Source: Gnetum montanum | Taxonomy: Eukaryota > Streptophyta > Gnetopsida > Gnetales > Gnetaceae | Direction: 5' to 3' | DNA length: 64,000 bases | Assembly: GCA_015680685.1 (NCBI GenBank) | Contig: MNCI01004648.1 | Location: forward strand, 118,849-182,848 | Translations under genes and position numbers: made by a program | Notes under the pieces: model-generated | Told to the model about the DNA's origin: nothing | The model's input: only the letters and a program-made list of their open reading frames with translations | Database searches by the model: none | In this document: positions 55,280 to 64,000 of the stretch, in pieces | How the letters are laid out: each line of letters opens with the position of its first letter | How positions within the stretch are numbered: position 1 is the stretch's first letter

Positions 55280-55620
55280 AAGATCTCTTGTGAGTTGTAA
55301 GTCATGCATGGGATCTCTCAAGAGTCATAAGTTTGTTTTTTTTAACATACATGTATTGGGCTTATGAGTAAGCATTTCCTTTGTATTATGTACACTTGGT
55401 ATTTCATGTTTTTATGTTCATTATTAAGGAATGATCCCCATCATTCTATGACAATCTCTTATGTGGGCTACGAGGGCTTGGTCCTTGTAGGTTCTTAATG
55501 GTGTTAGCCCCCACTATTTTATCCAAACCTGGTGTTATTCATATATAGACTATAGGATGTCATAAGGTTGGAGGAACTTCGTGTGTGATAGTGGAGTAGG
55601 TTCACTCCAATAATTAATCA
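55280..55620 (+). repeat. Interspersed repeat R2, copy b
   Basis: Matches the reverse complement of 5396-5730: TGAGTTGTAAGTCATGCATG, GGGCTTATGAGTAAGCATTT, CACTTGGTATTTCATG, GTGTTAGCCCCCACTATTTT and GTTGGAGGAACTTCGTGTGT. Class unknown. Confidence 0.7.
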
Positions 55621-56930
55621 CTTTGAAATACTAAATCCAAATATTATGCAAAGACAAAATGTTTTGCTAGAAAATAGAAAAAAAAACTAGCTATCTTCAA
55701 CTAATTAATTAGAAGGTTACAATCAATTTTTCAAAATCTACAAATTTAAAACCCTTCACACTCAAATGATATTGTAAAACATAAGGCTCTATAGCCACAC
55801 AATGGTTGTTCTCAATGCAAGACACAATTAATAGAAAGATTCTCCCACAACCCAAGAATGAGATCTTAACTTACAATCAAAACTAGAACACACAAGTCCA
55901 CACAATTGACCTTGGAGCTACAACCTCTATGCACCTACTCAATGTGCTCTCACACACCTTGTCCAAGCTCTCACCAACTCACAAACTCTTATTGAAAAAT
56001 CTTATCTCACAACTCTCTTTTACTCTTATAAGCATGAACAATCAATATTTATTAATAACAAGAAACCTAAAAACCTTCCCTCAACTCAACTTAAGGTTTT
56101 TCAGATGTTTCCATGATCTTCTCACCTTCTCCTTAGTTTTTTTCCATCCTTTTTCAACTTCCCCTAGTTGTTTTCTAAATTAGGACAAGAAATTTTGGAA
56201 GTTTCCCTGGCCATATCGTTCATCTCTAGCCTTGGGAAGATGTTTCCTATCAAAACCAACTTTCAAAGAAGACATCTCCTATTCAAGCAAGAAATCTCCG
56301 TCTAAGACAAAACATCTCATCTTGGTAGTAGACATCTTATCTACAACAAAACATATTCCCCAAGAAGACTACACCCTTGATAGGAATTCACCCCAAGTCT
56401 CAGCCAAAATGTCTTTTTTGACTCCAAGATGTCTTCTTCAAGCTTGAAACTTGTAAACACAAAAGTAGGAAAGGAATAATGGAAATCAGAAGAGGTATCC
56501 CTACACTAGACAATTGGATGGAAAAAGGGCCTATTAGGTACTCATTTAAAAATAAAAATAAAATTATGCATATTGATGACTTTTGGTGTATTTTCAATGA
56601 TGACAAGTGAAGTGCATATGTTCTATTTTGTTTAGCATTTTTATGGTCAATTTTAGGGTTATTGATAAGAGAGTTGTCATGCATAATTTATAGTTAAATG
56701 GTCCTTTATTCAAGCTTACATTTTTGTGTATGTGAAAACATGAGAGTTTGGAAAACAATTTGATAATGAAGATTTCAAAAGTTTTGCACCATGTGAATCC
56801 ATCATGGTAGTTAAGCTTGGTACATTTCAATCTATATTTGTCTCTCCTTTTTATATTGAAATTGAGCTTGTATAGTTTACTAATTTTGTTAGTTTAAAAT
56901 AAAATTTTTTAGTGCTTTCATGATGACTAT
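55621..56930. other. AT-rich stretch, nothing recognised
   Basis: Short open frames on both strands lack family signatures. Repeated AAACATCTC/GACATCTTAT-like words near 56270-56350 suggest low-complexity sequence only. Confidence 0.5.
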
Positions 56931-57776
56931 TGATGAGTGATAGGATATTCCAACACTCAATCATACAGGTCACAAGTGTTCACGCATGACTAGATTGTAA
57001 TCCATGGATGGACAATAGTGAGTTAAGAGTAAGTTTGTGATCATTGTATTCTCACTTAGAGTTAGCATGGTGCAAAATGTATGGTTTAACTCTAAGTGAG
57101 GTATATGATAAACTGATGTTGGTTAGCTTTAAGTATGCTAAGTATAAACATAATGGATAATTAATGTAATTTCTATATCTAATTATAATGAAAATGTAAA
57201 GCTCTTCTATCCTAATGAAGATAAGTGTCCATTTCTAGTTTTTTGTACATGTCCTAGGCTGATGTAATTGTTACTGGGATTACCAAGTAACTTTACTATT
57301 GAGTGAATTAAGTAAAGTTACTACTAGGTTACTAATCAATTATACTTTATGCTAAAAAACAATTGTACTTATTTTGCCTTACTAATGAACAATAGAATAG
57401 TAAATGACTTAAGAAATGCAAATGACTTAGTAAATGTAAACATTATAGAAAAGTAAATCTATTCTAAGTGATATATTGCAATGATGAAGAACAATCTTGA
57501 TCTTTATTGTTGTTCATATATTGTATCTAGAAATAATATACTCAAATAAAGATTTTTATGCAGTTGTAATTTACCACACTACAAGCATTACACTAACTCT
57601 AACTTAAGAAAAAAAAAAAACAAATTGCAAAAATTTCACTAAGTGTTGGACTTAAACTTGTTTTCGACATGATGGTGGGATCATATTTATAGGCATAACC
57701 ATGGCCACTACATCGTATATATGATGACATATGGTAGGCTATGATATCATATCTATGATATTGTAGTCCTTTATCA
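56931..57776 (-). repeat. 3' LTR of element 2 (846 bp)
   Basis: The plus strand begins TGATGAGTGATAGGATATTC and ends TTTATCA, the same ends as element 1 LTRs. CCTATAAATATG on the minus strand (57682-57693) is the TATA box, with GATATCAT palindromes nearby (57742-57762). The following TAGCCTTCTAATTAACTAAA aligns with the element 1 purine-tract region. Confidence 0.75.
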
Positions 57777-58009
57777 TAGCCTTCTAATTAACTAAAAAAT
57801 TGTCCTCAAGTTCAAATAAAAAGAGGATATAATTCCTTACAAATTGGGTTATATGAACTTTAACATCATAACACATATTTACATGACTAACCCTACTATG
57901 AATGTTGCATCTTTGTTTAAGGAGTACTACAAAATATCATACAATGCATGATTCACACATGGAAAAAATAAAAAACAAAACAAAACTTGATGTAGATTTT
58001 TCATGTTCC

Positions 58010-60727
58010 AAGTTGTGGTGGCTCCTCCATTGGCCTTTTCTCCATTTAGCATCTAGCTTCTAGAACTAGTATCTATTTAGTAGTGCTTTGAGCTTTTCTT
58101 CCTCTATTTTTGGATCATGCACCATCCATATGAATTCAACAATGTTTGTAGGAGTTAGTACTTCCTAGGGACATGGAAGCTATGGAAACATTTTGTTGGC
58201 CTTGACATACCATGCTACAAATTGCATTCTTTCTACCTCAAAGGCTCTTGCCATCTTTTGTAGTTCTTGATAATTAGTCATTTGCCCAACTAGCTTTTTT
58301 GAAATATTTTTCTAGTCTTGGTAGCTGGATTTGACTACTTTTAATTTAGAGTTTGTAATGTGAAGCTTTTGTTGTGCATATTTCTTATATGCAAACTCTT
58401 TTTCATACATAGAGTATATTGGGCCACTTGCTATTTTAATTTTATTCTTTTCTTACCTGCTATCAACCTGGCTAAGTTAGCATAGTAGAGATTTTCTAAC
58501 CCCATTTATTTTGTTAAGTCCTCAATATGCAGGTCTTTGTTCTTTATTTCTACTTAATGAACATGGGTAAGACTATCAAAGATGGATTTCCAATTAGATG
58601 TTTACTATATTATAGAACTGATCTTGGTTTTGGCCATCTAGATTTCCTTCTCATTAATCTATTTATATATGCCCACTTGGTCTCTAAAGTGCTCTTTAAG
58701 CCTCTCATGCTTCCTAGTCTCATTTTTCCATACGTTGATTTTGATAGCTAACTTTTGTTGGACTACATGTACTTTTATTAACAGCATTTTGTTTTCATGG
58801 GCCAATTGTCTTATGTTGATGTTGACTCTAGCAAACTTCTTTCTAAGCTAATGAATACTTTCCTCTAAGTCATTTTTTATTTTTCCAAATCTATTAGCCT
58901 CAAGTTTTCTATAACAATTCTTTTGTTTTTTTCTCCAATGTAGTAATGGCCTTAGCATATGTGTATGTCTGAGCTTCTGCTATTGAGACATTCCACACTG
59001 CTTTATTCTTCTCCATCTCCATCCATTTTTGCTTGGTCATTAGTTGACCAATATGCTCATCTCTAAATTATTTTAATTGGTAAGATGCAATGTATCATAT
59101 AGGATCTTATCTTTTGGTTCTTAATGTGACTAATTCTTCTTGTAACCTCTACACCTTACTTTTCATGTGTTGCATCCTTATTTCTACCATGACCAACTTG
59201 CCTTTGATGGATATTAATTCAAACTATACTACAGTGATATCATTAGGGATATCAAAAATATTCTACATAAATTGTCCTATCTACAAGAGTCTCTTCAATG
59301 CATGTTCATGTTCTTTATGGCTCATTGACATTCTGGCTAAGGTTTCTATATCTTCGACTCTAGTAATATTTACTAGTGGCATAATGAGAACATTGATGAT
59401 TCTTTAATATGATCAATTATAACTTCAACTACTTTGACTACATCTTGGAGTTTCATGAACATCACAGTGGCTTCTTCTCTAGTTTCCAGCATCACTTGAA
59501 ATAATGTAGTATTCCCTAAAATTCGTTGTGCATAGTCATCATCTTCTCTTATTTGCAAAGATACTTAACCACTTGTAGGTCCTATAAACACAATAGATTT
59601 GTGGAAGTATTTTTGACTCTATACATGCTTGAGAATTTTCTACTAGCCCAAATTATTATTTCTACTATTTGCTATAGATGGCTTATTGAAGGTCTATAAT
59701 CTTGTTGTGCTAGTGGAGTACTTGGTCTTGCTCTTTTTGTAGCTAGTTGACCTACTAGATCTTGCTTGTTCTATGCCAGTGGCTAGAATGTTGGCCATTG
59801 GTGTTGATCATGCAGCAACCTCAATGTCTACTAGTTTCTCTACTTGATCTTTCTAAGATGGCACTGGTTTGAAAATTAGCATATGAAGCATTTTTGGCCT
59901 TATGAAGAACATCTTGGTGTAACCCAAAATTCCTACTTTCTTACACACTTTTTTTATAAGACAAGGGAATGGTAGAGTGGGTTTTCCTATCTTATTCTCC
60001 CTAAATCTTTTTTATATTTCCTAATAAAAATAGATGGCCTATGTTATTTTGAAATTTCCCCATCAATATGGTGCTTCCTCTAGTAGCATAGGTGGAAATT
60101 TGGTTGAGTCTCTTTGTTGGAAAAATGTAGTATGTTCCAATCTTGAAGTAAATATTTTTTGCAATAGATAATCCACTATATTTGTTTTCTATGGTTCCAT
60201 ATACCCTCAAATTTTGTGCATCTATGTTAGACCTTGTAGATATTTGAGCAATATTGGCTCTAACATTTACTAGATTAAGTGTCCTTGCAATTGCTTCAAC
60301 TAAATAGGGCATAGTCACTCCCTCCATATTTACCATGGCATCATCTTGCTTGTTATGCCAAAATTGGTGGACTTTCCTGAAATACCATTCGTCATTGCTT
60401 GAGATGGTTGTCCATAGGGTAGAGGCTTGAAGTTGTTTGTGAACCTTTACATGTGGGAACTCCATGAAGGATACAAAATTAAGTTCCACTAGCTTGGAGA
60501 CATTCATTGGAGATTGTTAGGTGTTGTCCATGTTTTGGAGTTGGTAGTGTATCAGCTTCTACTTGCATAGATTACCTTGTTGCATGTGTGGACTGAGAGA
60601 TGCTATATGAATGTGCTTCTTGCTTTGTATGAGGAGTTTGTTCTATAGCTCATCCTCTACCTCTTCCTCTAGGTCTCTTTTCCCTTAGTTATGATGATGC
60701 TCTAGCTATAGGTCTCTTTGGCAACAT
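58010..60727 (-). pseudogene. Accessory ORF of element 2 (diverged homologue)
   Basis: Starts MLPKRP at 60727, again right after an AG (GATTGTAG), with RERKRPRGRGRG-like basic sequence. Readable core at 60507-60001: LVELNFVSFMEFPHVKVHKQ, WYFRKVHQFWHNKQDDAMVN, IARTLNLVNVRANIAQISTR and IYFKIGTYYIFPTKRLNQIS. The last matches element 1 at about 22 of 37 positions around that motif. The coiled-coil part (59560-58030) is broken into short pieces by stops and frameshifts. The C-terminal end aligns with the TEEEKLQA and MEEPSPP region of element 1. No catalytic motif. Confidence 0.7.
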
Positions 60728-61309
60728 CTACAATCATAAGAAAATTTAAAATTACCCAGCAATTCTACAAAAAATCCTAATAGCTTATAATCCTCAATCA
60801 GTTTTTGGGTATCATTAAAAGTATTAGATATAATTAATTTCATTCTTACTCTAGATTGAAGAGTTTGGAAATTATATTAACTTGGATAAAATCCTTGTTT
60901 AGAAAAATCATTATTAAATAATCAATTGAATACAATTTTATTTTGATGATCCATCGTTATCCTTGATTTATTTTTTAAGATGTATTTGAATGATTAATTG
61001 GAAAGAATTATTAAGTTTATTGGCTTATGTTAGATCAAACTATTATTATTTCTTATTGTTCTTACCCTTAATTTTTCTTCTAGGCATTAGATAATGCTAG
61101 CATAATTTGCAAAAACTATGTGGAATGCTCTTCCCCACAACTAAGTTGGTTACTGCATGAGTAAAAGGAATCAAGAATGGCTCAAATTAGATGTGTGATG
61201 AGGAAGATATCGAGTTCTAAAGTTTGTTAAATAGAAAAATAGCATAAACTCCCCTTGCATGAAATGATGGAATAAAAAAAATTTCTAATGGTCTGTACAT
61301 ATATATAGA

Positions 61310-61395
61310 TTTTTATAGGAAGATATCATTGATGTGACATCATTGATGCAATATCATAGCCCTTGTGATATTGTATGTATGATATCATCATTGAA
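61310..61395 (-). promoter_or_regulatory. Internal LTR-like promoter of element 2
   Basis: Minus strand: several GATATCAT/CAATATCA/GATATTGCAT words (61322-61390), then CCTATAAAAATC, a TATA box about 585 bp upstream of the accessory ORF. Same layout as 48687-48737 in element 1 and as both LTR promoters. Confidence 0.55.
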
Positions 61396-61699
61396 ATTTT
61401 AAAAATTTTCAAAACTTTTGTAAATTCTAATAGAAAAATTGGATGGAATAGATAGTTTCAGAGGTGTAAAGATAACCCAAAGGGTTCTTGATCATAGATG
61501 CTACTTAGAAATAAGAATTTATCCTGAAAAGTATGTAAAGAAGAAGTTTTGGCAAGGTAAGTCAACTAAGATTTTAGGAGATGATTTGATTAAAATAGCT
61601 AAACTTATGAATGAGTATGAATATGTACGAAGATAACGATGATTACTTAGGTATTTATGAGGTACAGGATGCTATGGAATTGGTCATCAAATATGAAAC

Positions 61700-62900
61700 A
61701 TAATAGTTTTACAAGTGGATCCTTCCCAAAGTAGGCTCCTATCCCAAATGCCCTTGTATAATCACATCTACAAGTGTCTGTGGGCACTTAAGGAGTTGAA
61801 TGTAAATCAAACCTATTTTCTAAAATACACATGATAGTATTGCTCTAATAAGAAAATAACACTATATTATATAAAAGTATCAAATTATAATTATATATAA
61901 TAGTGAGCTGGAATGGTAGTAGTAGGGATTGTAGAAAATGCAACATAAGGTGTCTTATCATAAGCATAATGAATTCTATATAATGCATGGTTAAAATGAT
62001 CATTAGCATTTCTATTCAAGATCCAAACCATGTCCATAGCACTTAACAGTGGCATCACATTATATCATTCCAAAACTGGTAATTATAAGACTATCACAAC
62101 TATAAAAAATATTATTATCTAAAAATGAAGTACTAGAAAGCAATTTATCAACTACATAGTTTACTTAAAAGGAAACATGGTCTTTGGTTAGAGGAGTGGC
62201 TTTAGGCATGGATAACATGGATTCCATGGATGGGGATGAAACAAGAAATGATTGATTGCAGGAGATGTTTAAAGAAAAGAAGTTAACAATTTCACCAAAA
62301 AAGGAATGCTAGTGGGTCCTCCCCAAAGCAGGCTCATGCCTTTTATGCCCTAACAAACCCACAAACTAAAGAGTCTGTAGGCTCTAGGAATGTCATTTGA
62401 AAGCAAGAGTTAAAAACTTATCCACAAGAATTCACCAAAGAAAAACAATGCATCAACCCAGAATGGACTAATGATAAAACTGGCAATGAAGTGGCAAATG
62501 GGAAGAAAGATGGAGAGGAGAGAATGGAACGGAATCCCAAGAACAAGGTTGTGTAAACTCTCTTGTGTACTTTATGGTTAATGTGACTAAGTAGAACTCA
62601 TCCCAAATACAAACTCAAACCAACCACATTCAGTGACCTCACATCAACACACTTGACCAATCCATCCACTTAAAGGTACAAGAATGCTTCCACAAAGAGT
62701 CACCACCATTCCGAGGAGAGCGAGATGGAGAAGTAGAAAGCAAGAAAGGGCCTTAGTTAGAGGGAACCTTTAGGCATGGGTAACATATCTTTCCAGTTCC
62801 ATAACCAGTGCTTGTAGCCCATATTGCTTTATTATGTCTAAGGGGTGTGCTTTGAATTCTCACACCTTTTTTTATTTTTTTTATTATTATTTTTGTGTGA
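61700..62900 (-). repeat. Spacer tandem duplication in element 2, unit about 600 bp
   Basis: The blocks AAGTGGATCCTTCCCAAAG (about 61712) and AGTGGGTCCTCCCCAAAGC (about 62313), GTGTCTGTGGGCACT and GAGTCTGTAGGCTCT, and TTTAGGCATGG (about 62199 and 62770) recur with a period of about 600 bp. Element 1 has one unit (49037-49600). Confidence 0.65.
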
Positions 62901-63429
62901 GAACCACACCATGCAAAGATTTATTTTTATTCACTCAGCTTCCCAATTTTTACACAATGTCAAAATGGCAAAAAACACAAGAAAAAGCATCCAAGCACCC
63001 AAGAGAATGGCCAGTACAAATGTATCAAATCCCCTTGAAGTCACACCCTTTTCATCCTTTGAGTCTTTTCTTGGTTTGAAAAGTACCCAGCCACCAATTC
63101 ATTAAAATTTTACTTAGAAAAAGGGACTGTACAGTTCTAAGCCAAAAGAGACCATAGAGTTGTATGGATGAGTAGATGATGTGGAATCATTACTTGTTTT
63201 ACCAAAAGAACCATACCTTAATATCAGCATCATAATTCAAAGGTAAAAACCAAACATTAGCAATCAATATGATATAATTCAATCCATCATCATGAGAACT
63301 TATTGGATGACGAATAAAAGTAATCAAGCAAAGAAAGAAATAGTAAAAATATGAACGATGGTGTAAAACAAAAATAACAAAAGTTGGAAAATTGTGTAAA
63401 AATTTTCAAAAAGAACTGAGGGCCTAGAA

Positions 63430-64000
63430 TGGTCAACATAGGTAGCCATCTCCCCCATGACTAAGTAGGAAGGAGGAGATCCAAAATAGTGAGCAAGGTT
63501 ATCCATTAAGAGAGGTAGCATGTGTACTGGCTGTCCTAAGCTCCTGGAAAGGTTTGGTTTGTTGCACATTGACCAAAAGTTTCTTATCCAGGCTCTTTTT
63601 TTGTATATTGTCATGGCCCCTGAAGGAAAAGTTGCATAAATAATATAAGATCCTTCCCACAGTGTTTGAAATTTAGTACGTTATGGCACATGTGTGGGTT
63701 TCTAGTAGAGAACCTTATCTCCTAGCTGATATTTAACTTTCCTAATTCTTAGGTCATGACATTGTTTATTGAAGGTCTTGTGTAATTCGTTAGATGATAG
63801 GGTAGCTAATCGGTTTTCATCTAGCAAGTTAAGGGTTACTAATCGTTGTTTCTATGCTAGATCAAGGTCAAGGTTGAGATCACATGTTGTGGATAGTGTA
63901 CGGAACTTAGTTTGAATGGGAAGCGTTGGTAATTTACCATACACTAACTCATAGGGAGAGTAGCCTGTAGGGAGTTTCCATGTGGAGCAGTATGCCCAAA
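63430..64000 (-). pseudogene. Element 2 gypsy integrase C-terminal region
   Basis: One minus-strand frame reads CSTWKLPTGYSPYELVYGKL (63980-63920), then TTCDLNLDLDLA, QRLVTLNLLDENRLATLSSN, FNKQCHDLRIRKVKYQLGDK and a FQTLWEGSYIIYATFPSGAM end (to about 63610). These are the T-SPYELVYGK, LDE-RL-AL, HD--I----F-GD-VL and WEGPY-I hallmarks of Ty3/gypsy integrase C-termini. Only a few TAG stops. The catalytic core lies beyond the window edge. Confidence 0.85.

Larger units (their letters stand above)
56931..64000 (-). mobile_element. LTR retrotransposon 2 (gypsy), 3' part, continues past the window
   Basis: Related to element 1, same strand. 3' LTR 56931-57776, accessory ORF 60727-58010, internal promoter near 61310-61395, spacer with tandem duplication 61700-62900, and integrase C-terminus 63430-64000. 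The 5' half (gag, rest of pol, 5' LTR) lies to the right of the window. Coding parts are heavily decayed by TAG/TAA stops, so it is older than element 1. Because pol is present, this lineage could be the autonomous form that mobilised gag-only elements such as element 1. Confidence 0.82.

Overview
This is a stretch of a large, transposon-rich plant nuclear genome, most likely from a gymnosperm. The evidence is a plant-type inositol polyphosphate kinase gene with spliceosomal introns of 8.8 kb and 24.4 kb, those introns packed with LINEs, plant Ty1/copia and Ty3/gypsy elements, and many in-frame amber stops that fit decay of methylated cytosines. The species cannot be fixed from the sequence alone. 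There is no bacterial or organellar content.

Positions 1-38137 are the 3' part of one gene on the plus strand, an ITPK4-like inositol tetrakisphosphate kinase. Four exons (4310-4372, 13220-13365, 13477-13618, 37994-38137) join in frame to give 164 C-terminal residues and a stop; the N-terminal half lies upstream of the window. Only 495 bases of this span code for protein. The rest holds at least eight copies of one LINE family: A, B, D, E and F in sense, C, G and H in antisense, plus a 3'-end fragment. LINE E (20393-25098) has perfect 13-bp target-site duplications and sits inside a decayed copia element; LINE F (about 25653-31269) sits in the same copia element. All readable copies carry a long extension of ORF2 after the RT and zinc-finger domains: a FFNNW/FWG module, a NLP-FFLA module, a charged coiled coil and a CPY-type terminal module.

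Positions 38138-44634 lie downstream of the gene: a poly(A) signal, a repeat, an LTR, a gypsy integrase fragment, a tandem repeat containing three TATA boxes in front of an unrecognised reading frame with two ambers, an intronless ARM-repeat pseudogene, and an antisense LRR fragment.

Positions 44635-52724 are a structurally complete LTR retrotransposon on the minus strand (5-bp TSD ACCAT, two LTRs, an Asp-tRNA-like primer site, a purine tract). It has gag but no pol. In its 3' half it carries a long reading frame with a basic N-terminus, a globular domain and a long coiled coil. An LTR-like promoter sits about 470 bp upstream of that frame.

Positions 56931-64000 are the 3' part of a related, older element on the same strand. 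It has the same accessory ORF and internal promoter and also retains a gypsy integrase C-terminus, so it could represent an autonomous partner type. The intervening 52725-56930 holds a second copy of the 38.9-kb LTR, another interspersed repeat, and AT-rich sequence with no recognisable gene.
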